From contig NW_026942808.1 of the NCBI RefSeq assembly GCF_024139115.2, positions 248,001 to 312,000 of the forward strand: 64,000 nt of DNA, read 5' to 3'. Position numbers and translations under genes: made by a program. The notes beneath the pieces are model-generated. The model worked only from the letters and a program-made list of their open reading frames with translations. It searched no databases and had not been told where the DNA came from. Shown here piece after piece: positions 1-49,049 of this stretch (its first letter is position 1; every line of letters starts with the position of its first letter). The stretch is from Armigeres subalbatus (lineage: Eukaryota > Arthropoda > Insecta > Diptera > Culicidae).

Positions 1-751
1 TTTGTATTTGCTTAAGATTGAAGTTTAAATTTTTTTGGGTTAATTTAACCAATCGTGATGAAATTTCATTACATATTAAGTCGCGTTTTGATTTAATTGC
101 ATAAAAAGCTTTAATACATTTAGTCAAGCCCAAATCGTAAGGTTCTTTGGTGTCAATAATAGGTGCGTTGTTCATATTGTATGTAAACATTAAATTAAAA
201 CAAAATACAAGAAAACATAAGCAACGCTAGAAATGCGAGTCGTGACGAAAAAACAGTAGTACTGATAGGTGCGCTGATACGAGTCGAATAGTATTGACTA
301 TGCTAAACGATGTGGTGTTTACTTTGTGGTATTTCATTGAGCTGAAACCGATTGGTATCAGTTGTACAATCTATAAACAATTTTACGAGAGTCTCGTAAG
401 ATTAGGTGCGGCCGGTTTTCGCTAATCGCCATCACAACATTACAGCAATCCAACTGTAAAGCGGTCTATATGTTTGCTTGTACTTCTGCTTTTATAATCA
501 AAGATTAAAACTTCAGTAGTTTGTTAAGCCTTAAGCACCCCTACGAAGACTAACACTAACGTACTAAAATATTCTACAAAATTGACTATTGAATTTAAGT
601 TTTAAAGACAGCTAATTTATTCTTTTCTTTTGTTCGGTATTAGAATTTTCATTTCATTGCTTGGGTGTTTGCATGTTTGCTATACTTACCTATTTTCGCA
701 AGTTCCACTTACGAAATTCTTCTAATTCTCCCCTTTTCCCTTCTCCCGCAG
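1..751. other. Left edge: upstream intron or UTR of Acsl, no gene seen
   Basis: AT-rich sequence with no convincing coding frame and no repeat recognised. It ends in a polypyrimidine tract and the 3' splice acceptor CTTCTCCCGCAG (AG at 750-751) directly before the Acsl start codon. The gene therefore has at least one upstream non-coding exon that is not visible here. Short open frames over 661-1033 only shadow the first coding exon. Confidence 0.6.
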
Positions 752-752
752 G

Positions 753-38821
<38,069 letters not shown>

Positions 38822-40606
38822 ATCCTCCGTTCGTCCCCCACCAGTATCCTAGTAAGCTGTGCAGCGAGATTTCCTCGTCCCCTCCAGTGTACGAACGTAC
38901 GCGTGTGTGCGCTAGTGTGCGAACGACCTCGCAATTAGAATTCCAGCACCACCACGATCAACAACAGCACCACCACTACCCAAGCTCATCACCATCAACC
39001 ACGCGCTGCTGCGGCGCGGTCAGTTCCGGATCTGTGCATTTGTGAAGCTGACGCCTCGTGTCCAGAGGGTAACAACTGCAGCAGAATCGGCATCGACTAT
39101 CATTTATCGTACCCTCCCCCCCAATGTGATCATTTCGCTTCAACTCATCTTCATCCCAGTGTGATGAATCAGTGTACTCTAGACCATTTGACTAACCAAT
39201 TCCCCGGAAAGATTCCGGTGTAAATTCGATGTTATGTACAGGAGAGTAGTGAGAAAATGTTTGACAAAGTTTGTCAAATTTGTTGCCCGTATTACCTTAT
39301 TGTTAGGTCAAAATTATATTCGAATATTGTTTTCCTGTTTATTGTTCTCTTTTCTCGTTCATGTTTCGTCCGCACACATACGAGCAAGAATAAAAACACA
39401 AATGTGAATAACACTGCTACAGAACACTTTTCTTTCCTGTCCAATGTACTTTCCGTAGATATTCTTTGAAACAAAAGATGTTTTCTTACACTGTATTATA
39501 AATTAAGTGAAAATGTGGATTGAGTGTGAGTGAATGAGTCCGATGTGTGTAAAGGATCCATAATCAATGGTTCCGATAGAAGCAGCAAACAATGTAGATA
39601 AGACAAAATCTAGTTATTGTTAGATTTGGTGGTGACAAAGAAAAATGGTTGGGTTTTAGGATTAGAGCCAAAACATTGAACGCGATTGTTTAGGATTGAA
39701 TCCCCTCAGAATCGATTCCAGGCGAATGCGAGTGAGAGACTGTCCCACAAAAAAAGCAAACTATTTCATTCTTATTACCATTTTGTATATAAAATAGATC
39801 GAGTGCATCCATTGAAGCCGTAATAGAGAAATGGACTCAAGCGATTGATTTGAGCTGAACGCTTGTGTAGATTTGATCTTCTCTGGAAAGGGAACGAAGC
39901 AAACAAAGGCGCAGAGAGTCTGATTAGTTTAGTAGTAGTTAATTCTGCTAGAAGGGTGGGCGCAAACTGCAGCATTTGAGTCGCAAAAGCATCAAAAGTA
40001 AGTCACTCTTTTGTAAATAGATTTCAATTTGATTCCTTCTTTTATAACGAAACATTTTTTCCTGAATTCTCGAAATATGTAAATTGCATCCACCCCCACC
40101 AACAGCGTTTGATAAATGGCGTTATAAATTTATTGTAGCGGCTCCGAAATTTCATATTTTGTCATCCAGAAGGTTACAAGCGAGAAATGTTTTCTCGAAA
40201 TCCCCAACGTAGTCACGAAATAAAAATGCAATGTTAATTTTACTTATTCAACAAGAAGAGAAGTCTAATTTGCCGAAGCAATGCAGTCTTACCATTGATC
40301 GATAGGAAACTACGCAAATATTATTTATTTGATTTGTTTTTTTGTTTTTTTTGTATTATTTTAATTTTAATTTGTACCCGGATCCGCTCCAACAGTTGCC
40401 ACATGACCATTAACTATATCAATTGGGTAAAAGGCAACGGGGGTGAAACTCCAGAACAAAATAACCATTGAACACAATAACAAGAAAAAATAGTTGTTAA
40501 CGGTATCCTGGAAAAGTAAAACTAAGGAAACAAAGAAAACAGTGATGGAGTAAGTAATTTAATTATTTCAATAATACAAACTGGAAATTATAAGGTGAAT
40601 AATAAA
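38822..40606 (+). other. Acsl: Probable Acsl 3' UTR
   Basis: Follows the stop codon without coding potential and, up to about 40.6 kb, without recognised transposons, which is unusual in this window. It has CA/CAC-rich stretches (CAGCACCACCAC, near 38943) and several AATAAA-like signals, the clearest at 40601-40606 with others near 39388 and 40216. The exact cleavage site cannot be set from sequence alone. Confidence 0.55.
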
Positions 40607-41136
40607 GAGAAGCAGGAATGTGAAAGTTACAAGTCCGTGTTTCACGAAGAAAACGTTTGAGAAATTCTGCCATCAGGGGCTTTTATAACTGAACAGCTTA
40701 AAGTCAGCGTTGTATGGGATCTTTGTATCAACGTTGTTTACGTGTAAGTTTCGCCTTACAATTGGAATGTATGTGTCTGTGGGTGTTTGTGTGTTTGTGT
40801 GTTGCATGTGTTTGAGTGTGGTTTAAGAAGAATGTGTGTATTTAGAGTACACTGGATGGTCCACTGGAAGATCCGGAAAATCCGTAGAAATGGTCACTTC
40901 GTAAATTCCATCGCGAAGCGACGGGATTTTTTAAAATAATTTCTTTTCGAATCCAGAGTATTTGATGAGTACGATGAAATTTCCGAATTGCCCATTTCTA
41001 TGAATGTTGCGGATCTTTCAGGGAACTCGTTAGCCATAATGGTCCGTGTGTTGGTCACAATACCACACTCATGACCCGACACAAACGGTTCTAAAGAAGA
41101 ATTCACATATTCACATACACTTGCACACTTATTGCC
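40607..41136. other. Intergenic or distal 3' UTR, no gene
   Basis: TG-rich microsatellite-like stretch near 40760-40840 (GTGTGTTTGTGTGTTGCATG). Otherwise no feature before the gypsy insertion. Confidence 0.4.
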
Positions 41137-41141
41137 ACAGG

Positions 41142-41334
41142 TGTCGGGGACAACTAGGCCCTTTAAGAAACAACATTAATGTAGAACGATAAATAAAGAA
41201 GACTGGCAACAATTCATGCCAAGTAGGTTAGTTGGAATCGAGAGTCGACTGCGACAGCATCGTAGGCGCTAGTACGGAATAAAGTGCGAGTTGAATAATA
41301 TGATTTGAGTTCTTATTATTTCGTGGATCCGACA
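41142..41334 (+). repeat. gypsy 5' LTR
   Basis: 193 bp, TG...CA, with ACGATAAATAAAGAAGAC and GGAATAAAGTGCG giving possible polyadenylation signals. The single difference from the 3' LTR is T versus G in GGCGC(T/G)AGTACGG. Confidence 0.93.
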
Positions 41335-42850
41335 TATTTGGCGACGACGGGATAAAACATCGCGAAAGTAATTCGGTTTCGTAAAAGTCAGTGCATATTT
41401 AGCGACGGTACTCAGTTTTCATTGGGTTGGAAGTGAGCGCCATTTTGGCATTGCGGAAGAAAATTTTATCTGGGAGCAAAGGTGAACGGCGTGAAGTGCG
41501 AACGTAAGTGAAATAAAAGAGAACAAAAATATTCCTATAACAAATATTATTGATGTGCATTCTCAACGTTGAAATGAAGTATATTCAAATAATCAAGAAA
41601 ACAAAATGGAGGTGAAGTACAAAAATAGTTGGAATATGGAATGCATGTATGGTGTTGGTAGTAGTGTTTCGAGAAAAAAAATGAATTCAGCCAAGAATTC
41701 ATGAAGAAAAAAGTATGTTTCGGTAGTTGTGTACTCCTGTTGAAACGCAAGAGATATGGGTTTTGTACCAAATGAGCAAGTGAATCGAGGAATAAAAGTA
41801 AGGTTATGTACCATTACAAAATTGAAAAGGAATACGGGTTATATACAGTGGAATGGTCTTGTGCCCAAAGCCGTCAAAAATATTGTACTAGTATTGGTTG
41901 TGTACCAATTGACAAAATGAAGGTTCAGCGATAGACAATGTGTTGCGATGTTGAAACAGAGGAGCGAAATAGAGAGAGATGTGATGGGGATAGGTGAAAG
42001 TCAAAATGTATATATATGTATATATATACTGAAGTGTTTGTGTTTCGAACAAAAGAGAATGGGATAATGTACCCAAGCGAAAAAATGTTGATGGTTGTGT
42101 ACCAAACGAAAACAAATGAGGTTATGTTACCATATAGAAAAAAAACGTGATACCATGTAGTACCAGAAGCAAAATGGGTTGAGGTTAGAGAACGAATAAG
42201 ATCGTGTTCCAAATGTAAAATGAAAATGTGTATATGTACATGAAAAAAAGAGGTTATGTACCCGAACAAAAAAATGCTAATGGATTGTGGATTAAAAGAA
42301 AGAAAATGAGGTTATGTTACCAAATTGAAAAAGTGGAACAAAGATATAGTAGTGAGATTATGTATCTGGAGTAACTAAGAGCGTAAGCCAATTGTAGGTG
42401 TTTATGGTTATGTACCAAGTGTGAAATGTTGAGAGGTTGTGTACCCGGGAGCCATTAGGTAGTTATGTACTCACAAAATAGGGGTTATGTACCCTTAGGA
42501 TAAAAATGCGTATTATTAAAACGTAAACACGGTAAAGTAAGTATATAAAACTGGCATCGACTAGTTGGAGCATTTCCAATAGATGTTGTTGGTGCAGGTA
42601 CATCAGTACAAATGTATCACAAATGATTTTTTGAGCATTTGCATGATTTTCAAGGGTAAGTCCAATACAATTATTCTACATATCAATATGAATGAACTGC
42701 CATGTATAAATAAATAAATCTATGAAAAATATGAAATTGTAATTAATTTTAAAGGATATCTTTGAGTAATGCACATCAAAACAATATTTGAGAGGTTGAT
42801 GAATTATAATACTTTGAGTTGAGATAAACAAAAATAATAAATTTCACAGG
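41335..42850 (+). promoter_or_regulatory. gypsy leader with about 15 GGTTATGTACC-like motifs
   Basis: An unusually long (1.5 kb) AT-rich leader. From 41725 to 42493 a motif of 11-12 bp recurs about 15 times. Exact GGTTATGTACC is at 41802, 42252, 42406 and 42483; GGTTGTGTACC at 41896, 42093 and 42435. GGTTATGTTACC is at 42120 and 42310; looser copies are at 41725, 41759, 41837, 42063, 42356 and 42461. All are in one orientation, separated by A-rich spacers such as GAAAAAAATG. This is how protein-binding arrays look, for example Su(Hw) sites in Drosophila gypsy; the binding function here is inference. Confidence 0.7.
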
Positions 42851-43657
42851 ATGGCTTTGCAAAGCAGGATTAAGCCTTTCGATGTCACTACTGACACCAG
42901 CCAGTTGCCAACCGAGTGGGAAGTTTGGAAACTGGATTTAGAGTCGTTTTTCGTAGCCCAAGGCATAGAGAAACAATCAGATAAACGAGCGCAGCTGGCC
43001 TATCTCGGTGGACCAGGTCTGCAAGGATTGATTCGGCACCTACCAGGAATAGATCAAGTACCCCACGTTGCAATCGACCCGCCTTACTACGACGTGGCCA
43101 TAAGGTGCCTTGACGAATACTTTGAGCCTTTCCGCCGTAAGACGTATGAACGACACCTGTTTCATCAGATTACGCAACAATCTGGTGAAAGATTCACGGA
43201 TTTTATCATGCGGTTGCGAAAACAGATTGCGAGATGTAATTACGATCCGGTCGTGGTGGATGAGCTCATCGCCGACAGGATTGCCCAGGGATGTATTTCT
43301 GAAGAGTTACGCACAAAATTGTTACAGAAGGATCGCACATTGGACGAAGTGATCTCTTTGGGTACAAGCATGGCAGAGTCATACCACCAATCGAAGAAAT
43401 TGAGCCGGCCTATTGAGCGTCAGGAACAGAATGTGTATACGGTATCAAATCGATCTTTCCGAAACACAGCGCAATCATTCAAGCGCCAATCTGGCTATCA
43501 ACCCAGACATCAGCCTAACAATCGATTCATCTGTTATGGTTGTGGACGTCGAGGGCATACCCATGGAAGCAATGAATGCCCTGCTAAACAGACAAAGTGT
43601 GCTGCTTGTGGGAAGATTGGGCACTGGGCGAAACGTTGTTACAGCAACGGGGTTTGA
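42851..43657 (+). CDS. gypsy gag (capsid-nucleocapsid)
   Basis: Intact 268-residue frame starting MALQSRIKPFDV. The capsid-like part contains WEVWKLDLESFF, GEKF-type RFTDFIMRLRKQIARCNY and LLQKDRTLDEVISLG. It ends with two CCHC knuckles, CYGCGRRGHTHGSNEC and CAACGKIGHWAKRC, which bind genomic RNA. The pol frame overlaps its end by about 60 bases in the -1 frame, as usual for gypsy elements. I see no canonical slippery heptamer in the overlap. Confidence 0.92.
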   Translation: MALQSRIKPFDVTTDTSQLPTEWEVWKLDLESFFVAQGIEKQSDKRAQLAYLGGPGLQGLIRHLPGIDQVPHVAIDPPYYDVAIRCLDEYFEPFRRKTYERHLFHQITQQSGERFTDFIMRLRKQIARCNYDPVVVDELIADRIAQGCISEELRTKLLQKDRTLDEVISLGTSMAESYHQSKKLSRPIERQEQNVYTVSNRSFRNTAQSFKRQSGYQPRHQPNNRFICYGCGRRGHTHGSNECPAKQTKCAACGKIGHWAKRCYSNGV

Positions 43658-44232
43658 AGCGTCGATTGGACGTTCCCGCTTCATGTCCTAAGGCGAAGAA
43701 GGTCCGTGCGGTATCTGAGGAAATTGAGAAAGGTCAATCGAAGGATTATGTTTTCTACGCTATGGGAGGAAATGTCTTTACATTCAAAATTGGAGGAGTT
43801 CAGGTACCCATGACCATCGACTCAGGTTCGGACGCGAACATTATCACTCAAACCATATGGGAACAATTGAAAGAAGCTAAGGTAAATGTAATAGACATGA
43901 CTGCAAAAGCAGACAGATCACTCGTTGGTTATGCCAGTAAGCAACCCATGAAAATTACCGGAACATTCAATGCGGAGATAGAAGCAGGTCAGAATAAGAC
44001 GATTGCCAAGTTCTATGTGGTCGAAGATGGCCAACGCTGTTTACTTGGAGACCACACAGCGAAATCCCTGAATGTACTGAAAGTTGGATACAATGTGGAT
44101 ACAGTCGAATCAATCGCAACATCGCCATTCCCTAAAATCCGAGGGGTGGTTATCGAGATACCAATCGATAACAACATCCAACCAGTACAACAATCGTACA
44201 GAAGGCCTCCGATTGCTTGGGAATCAAAATAG
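43597..44232 (+). pseudogene. gypsy pol, protease part (frame broken at its end)
   Basis: In the -1 frame relative to gag. The aspartic protease catalytic motif is in VPMTIDSGSDANIIT. Later GYASKQPMKITGTF and VVEDGQRCLLGDHTAKSLNV fit the flap and C-terminal part. The frame stops at 44230-44232, whereas the reverse-transcriptase homology continues from about 44217 in a frame one base away. This implies a single-base loss in a T/G-run near 44215. Given the near-identical LTRs this may be a very recent lesion or a sequencing error. Confidence 0.85.
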
Positions 44233-44541
44233 AGGAAAAGCTGCGTTCCCTATTGGAAATGGACATCATTGAGCCGGCACCAGGCCCATCCGCTTGGGTA
44301 TCACCTGTTGTGCCAGTGATGAAGGACTCTGGTGAAATTCGTTTGTGCATTGACATGCGCAGAGCCAACCAAGCTGTGCTGCGCGAGTCACACCCATTAC
44401 CCCTTGTGGACGAGCTGCTTGGATCTGTGTGCGGGACCGTACGATTTTCAAAATTGACATCAAAGACGCCTATCATCAGGTCGAAATATCGGAGCGCTCA
44501 AGACCAATCACCACGTTTATTACCAAGAAGGGACTTTTCAG
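44217..44541 (+). pseudogene. gypsy pol, reverse transcriptase N-terminal part
   Basis: Contains EEKLRSLLEMDIIEPAPGPS, WVSPVVPVMKDSGEIRLCID and ESHPLPLVDELL, the finger and first palm motifs. At about 44450 the frame slips within an A-run, and the conserved palm motif with the first catalytic Asp continues in the neighbouring frame until 44541. The intron-like segment 44542-44649 follows at once. Confidence 0.85.
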
Positions 44542-44649
44542 GTAGACATATTGACTAAATAAAAGAAACACACAAACGGTTATAGACTGTCAGAAAAAAA
44601 TCTTTTGTTCTTTATATACCTATTCACCTAACCAGTATTATTTATCTAG
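44542..44649 (+). other. Intron-like 108-bp segment in the gypsy RT domain
   Basis: It starts GTAGAC, ends TTTATCTAG, has a branch-point-like CTAAC at 44628-44632 (17 bases before the AG), is AT-rich, and carries stops in frame. Removing it joins the two halves of the reverse transcriptase exactly, between the TFITKKGLF and YKRLMFG stretches. The flanks also show the direct repeat AGGTA (44540-44544 and 44648-44652), so a small insertion with target duplication is an alternative. Confidence 0.75.
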
Positions 44650-46948
44650 GTATAAGCGGCTTATGTTCGGAGTAAGTTGTGCACCAGAGCTCTTTCAGAA
44701 GGTGATGGAGTCTGTTGTTGCGGGTTTAGATGGGGTAATAGTATATCTGGACGACGCAATTGTTCACGGCAGCACGAATGAAGAGCATGACCGACGACTG
44801 GCTGCCCTACTTGAGAGATTTTCAGAATACGGGATCCTACTCAATGAAGAGAAATGCTTATACAACGTTGATTGCTTGGAATTCCTCGGTCATGAGCTGT
44901 CCACGCAAGGTGTAAAACCAACTGAAAGTAGAATAGCAGCAATACAAAATTTTCGGCAGCCAAACAATTTATCCGAGCTAAGAAGCTTTCTTGGGTTGGT
45001 TTGCTACGTCGGAAGATTTGTTCCAAATCTAGCCTCTTTAACAGAACCGCTAAGGGAGCTACTTCGCTCTAAAGGGAACTTTGAGTGGACTCTTGAACAA
45101 TCCTCTGCTTTCCAGAAGATTAAAGATGAAATTAGTCAAATTCATCATTTGGGATTTTTCAATCCGAAGGACGAAACTAGACTAATTACCGATGCTAGTC
45201 CATCTGGACTCGGAGCAGTGCTTTCACAAGTAGACTCCCAAGGAAGACACAGGGTTATTGCCTATGCCAGTAAAGCGCTGACCGAATTAGAGAAAAAATA
45301 CTTCCAAACAGAACGCGAAGCATTATCGTTAGTCTGGGGAGTAGAAAAATTTCGATTGTACCTTTTAGGCATAAAGTTCACGTTACTGACGGACTGCAAA
45401 GCCTTGAAATTTCTATTCAGCCCTAGATCAAAACCTTGTGCCCGAATTGAGCGTTGGGTTCTCAGAATTCAAGCATATACATTCAAAGTAGAGCACATTC
45501 CAGGAACCGACAATATAGCCGACGCGCTATCAAGATTGTGCGCACAAGAGAATACCACGTTTGATGATACGACCGAAGGGTACATTAGGAACATTGTTTC
45601 AGAGGGAGTTCCAATTGCAGTAACGCTTGAACAAGTCACTAAGGAGTCGAAAGACGACGAAACCGTTCAAAAAGTTCTGGAGGCATTACAAGATGGAAAT
45701 CGAGATCTCATCCCGAAGGAGTTCAAGCCTTATATGAATGAGTTATGCGCCGTCGACGGAGTGCTCTTGAGGAGTAATCGACTAGTCATCCCTATACGGC
45801 TACAAGATCGTGTTATTACTTTGGCGCATGAGGCACACCCAGGAATGGCAGCGATGAAACGACGATTGCGACAGAAGGTTTGGTGGCCGCAAATGGACAA
45901 ACAGGTCGAGTCTTACGTGAAGCGATGCAAGGAATGCACATTGGTGTCCTGCCTCGGAGCACCGGAGCCCTTGAAACGTGTAAAAATGCCGGAAAAGCCT
46001 TGGGCAGATATAGCTGTCGATTTCATGGGGCCCCTACCTTCCGGCCATTCATTGTTTGTGATAGTCGACTATTATAGTAGATTTACAGAGGCAATTGTCA
46101 TGAGAACAATAACAGCCAAGCGTACTATTCAGGTCTTACATGAGACATTCAGTAGATTCGGGGTGCCCGAAAGCATCAGATCCGACAATGGGCCACAGTT
46201 TACCAGTGATGAGTTCAAGTCATTTTGTGCAGAGTACGGCATTTCGTTGTTGAAGACGACACCTTATTGGCCGCAAGCAAACGGCGAGGTTGAAAGGGCA
46301 AATAAAACTATACTTAAGCATCTCAAAATAAGTCAAGAAACTGACAGTCAGGATTGGATTTGGGACTTAAGAACGTTTTTGTTGATGTACAATTCAACCC
46401 CTCATACGTCAACAGGAGTGGCGCCATCAACGCTTATGTTCGGACGGACAATGCGAGACAAACTTCCAACATTCAACGATGCTACACTACGAACAGAGCA
46501 AGAAGCGATTAGAGATCGAGACTGGGAAAGAAAGCTCAAAGATGCGGAGTATGCGAATACACGTCGTCAAGCTAAACCATCTGAATTAAGAGTGGGAGAC
46601 GTGGTTGTTTGTAAACGAATGGTTAAGGAAAACAAACTATCTTCCACGTTTGCCTCGGAGGAATACGAAATTACAGGGTTGGATGGTTCAGATGCCACCT
46701 TACGGTCGCTGAAATCGAATCGCATAGTACATCGAAATGTTGCACACCTGAAACGTTTGCTAGAGAACACGTCATCCAAAAGTTGTCCAGCGGAACTGTT
46801 GACAGAGAAAAATACAAACGCTTTCAGCCAAGATGCGGCTATTGACATCAAGTCTACTGGCAACAATACCCGACCAACAAGGACGCAGAGGAGGCCGACA
46901 TATCTAAATGAGTATCACACGGATGCAGTTTGGGACTTGAAAGAATAG
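44650..46948 (+). CDS. gypsy pol: RT palm, RNase H, integrase
   Basis: Continuous frame of about 760 residues. The RT catalytic box is VIVYLDDAIVHG. RNase H has LITDASPSGLGAVLSQ, TEREALSLVWGVEKFRLYL and LTDCKALKFLF. Integrase has the HHCC zinc-binding module (AHEAHPGMAAMKRRLRQKVW to KRCKEC) and the DDE core (AVDFMGPLPSG, IRSDNGPQFTSDEF, WPQANGEVERANKTI). The C-terminus is basic and ends RRPTYLNEYHTDAVWDLKE. Everything from the YLDD box onward appears intact. The listed start is the end of the intron-like segment; the first ATG downstream is at 44663. Confidence 0.9.
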
Positions 46949-46954
46949 GGGGGA
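46942..46954 (+). promoter_or_regulatory. gypsy polypurine tract
   Basis: GAATAGGGGGGA directly abuts the 3' LTR (TGTCGGGG at 46955) and overlaps the pol stop codon, the expected plus-strand priming site. Confidence 0.7.
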
Positions 46955-47147
46955 TGTCGGGGACAACTAGGCCCTTTAAGAAACAACATTAATGTAGAAC
47001 GATAAATAAAGAAGACTGGCAACAATTCATGCCAAGTAGGTTAGTTGGAATCGAGAGTCGACTGCGACAGCATCGTAGGCGCGAGTACGGAATAAAGTGC
47101 GAGTTGAATAATATGATTTGAGTTCTTATTATTTCGTGGATCCGACA
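46955..47147 (+). repeat. gypsy 3' LTR
   Basis: 193 bp, identical to the 5' LTR except for one base; followed by the target copy ACAGG. Confidence 0.93.
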
Positions 47148-47152
47148 ACAGG

Positions 47153-47833
47153 TGTTAATTTTTTTTTAAATTTTTTGTTTATTTGGAAGGCTTTTTTGCC
47201 GTGAAGCGTTACGGAGCCGAAATCAAGTTTAACAATACATTTCTTGATTCTTATACATAGTGTTAGTTTTGGGGAACCGAAAGACTCGCGGTTTAGTCAA
47301 GGTTAGGGAATACAAGAATACAGTAGGAAAGGATTTTAGGGTGCTTAAGTAATTACGATGCTGATGTTCACAAAGTTGACATTCCTCGCATTTTTACATC
47401 TGTAACGGGACAAACAAACTTTTTTTGGGAGACAACGACGAGAGGAAAACTACGGAAGGGATTAACGACATACATGGAAATGTACAACAAGAGGAAGACA
47501 TTCGATATGGGGTACGACAGACAAGGGAATGGGCAGACAATGATTACAGTTTTACATCAGCAACTTTCAAAAATTGGTGGACCAGGGACATGCACTCTAG
47601 ATCAAGGCCCGACAACACTTCCCTAATAGGCTTTGGTTGCTTTCCTAATAAACAAAGAAACAAAGAAACACAAAGATTTCCTTCCGAGAGCCCCACTCTG
47701 AAAAGATGTGCATTTAGAGTGTAGTGATTGGACATTAGACGACACATGGTTCGAATGAAGTCTCGTCCCATATTCAATTTTTTGAACCATGGACGCTTCG
47801 ACACCTGCGGGCGAATTGAATACAGCCAGTAGT
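47153..47833. other. Unannotated sequence right of the gypsy element
   Basis: Originally contiguous with 41136. No convincing gene; the frame at 47425-47724 lacks any recognisable domain. Confidence 0.4.
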
Positions 47834-48518
47834 AGAAGGTAACTGATGGAATTTCTAATTGGATGTAGGAAACGAGCTCTTATTAGTTCATTTCCAATTC
47901 TAGCAGACAGTGACGGGAAATGTCAAAAAAATGTCGTGGGATTGCAATTACTAATTTGCTAATAACTTTTTTCAGAAGTTATTACAATTCCGATTTTTTT
48001 TATTAACATTCAATGCTCAAAAGATCCTAGAACTTTGTCAAACAGATCATTGTTCTAAATACAAAGTCTAAGCCATGAAAGGGAAGTTAAAAAAATGTCA
48101 CGGAATGTCATGACATTAATGTCATTTGACACTAATTCGGCTCTCACGCCGCCAATATCAGATTTAGAGAAATGACCTATTGGAAAAAGTTTTAGGGTTC
48201 TTTGAGGGCTACATGTTTATATAAAAAACATAGTTGTAAATAATGTGTGAAAAAAGTTATTAGCAAATTAGTCCCATGACATCGAAATGACATTTCCCGT
48301 CACTTCTAGCAGATTACTGTTAGAATACTCAAGTTGAAGGTATAGGAATAGTAATGGAAACGGTATGGAAGACCATTTCCAGTTCTAGCGATTGCTAGAA
48401 CATGAGAAATAAAGAGAAAGATACAAAGTAGGAGAATGGAACGGACCTGGGGTTGAACCCACGACCTCCTGCGTATGAGGCAGAAGCAGTAGCCATATGA
48501 CTACCAAGCCCGCTTCGA
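47834..48518 (-). mobile_element. tRNA-derived SINE, copy A (split by a MITE)
   Basis: Minus strand: A box TTGGTAGTCATATGG and B box GGTTCAACCCC (plus 48440-48510) head a body running to 47834 (ACTAACTGATGG-type end on the plus strand GGTAACTGATGGAATTTC). The body is interrupted by the 398-bp MITE at 47908-48305. Copy B at 49050-49324 lacks the insert. Confidence 0.8.
47908..48305. mobile_element. hAT-like MITE with 8-bp target duplication
   Basis: Left end CAGTGACGGGAAATGTCA, right end TGACATTTCCCGTCACTT. Inverted similarity extends about 60 bp (CTAATTTGCTAATAACTTTT). CTAGCAGA is duplicated at 47900-47907 and 48306-48313. The unfilled sequence is seen once in SINE copy B near 49110-49130. 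Confidence 0.88.
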
Positions 48519-48665
48519 AACAAGAGAGATCACGCACTGAACTGATTAATTTTATTACCGGCCGCGAAATGAAGAACACAATAATTCGGCCGACCACGCG
48601 ATCGTTCTGCTGTCCGAAACAAAAGAGATCACGCACTGAACTGAATAATTTTATTACCGGCCGCG
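48516..48665. repeat. 99-bp tandem repeat, about 1.5 units
   Basis: Units begin CGAAACAAGAGAGATCACGC and contain TTATTACCGGCCGCG and AATTCGGCCGACC(G/A)CGCGATCG. The period between the first two copies is 99 bases. It abuts the SINE head. Confidence 0.8.
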
Positions 48666-48689
48666 CAATGCCATCCAAGGAACTTAGAC

Positions 48690-48725
48690 TGTCGGTGAGC
48701 TTGAGCTTGAGCTTGAGCTTGATTG
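48690..48725. repeat. GAGCTT microsatellite
   Basis: GGTGAGCTTGAGCTTGAGCT and onward, a six-base repeat of about five units, followed by GATTGACTGCTCGTAGTTGC. Confidence 0.8.
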
Positions 48726-49049
48726 ACTGCTCGTAGTTGCTACTCCATTATGACCAGATCAGCTGTTCTTGCACAGGGAACCAACAGATGTTTGCTTGGG
48801 ACTAGCACACATCTTCAATGTACAAGAACTGGTGATCTCATTTGTTAGGTCATACTGGCGCCTGCCACGTCAGAATGCAAGTCAATGTAGGGAAGGGGGA
48901 GGAAATGATGATGCAATCACTCGCCCACTGCAAGCCGAATATACCTCTGCACTTGCCACGAGTTCATGCGGAATTTGTTGGAATTTCTGGGTTAGATTGG
49001 AGAGGCAGAGGTCCGTCTTGGTTAACGAGCTGCCAATGTGATAGATAGG

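Larger units (their letters stand above)
41142..47147 (+). mobile_element. Ty3/gypsy LTR retrotransposon, young
   Basis: A 6006-bp element bounded by 193-bp LTRs and the 5-bp target duplication ACAGG (41137-41141 and 47148-47152). The LTRs begin TGTCGGGGACAACTAGG, end GGATCCGACA, and differ at one base. The order is LTR, long leader, gag, protease, reverse transcriptase, RNase H, integrase, purine tract, LTR; no env gene is visible. The post-LTR segment TTTGGCGACGACGGGAT probably holds the primer-binding site. Gag and integrase style suggest the mag lineage, with low certainty. Confidence 0.93.

Noticed and set aside
41925..42269. Antisense 114-residue frame in the gypsy leader
   Set aside because: It is the complement of the repeated GGTTATGTACC motif and A-rich spacers, with no domain.
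47425..47724. 99-residue frame right of the gypsy element
   Set aside because: No domain, poor start context, and antisense frames are equally open.
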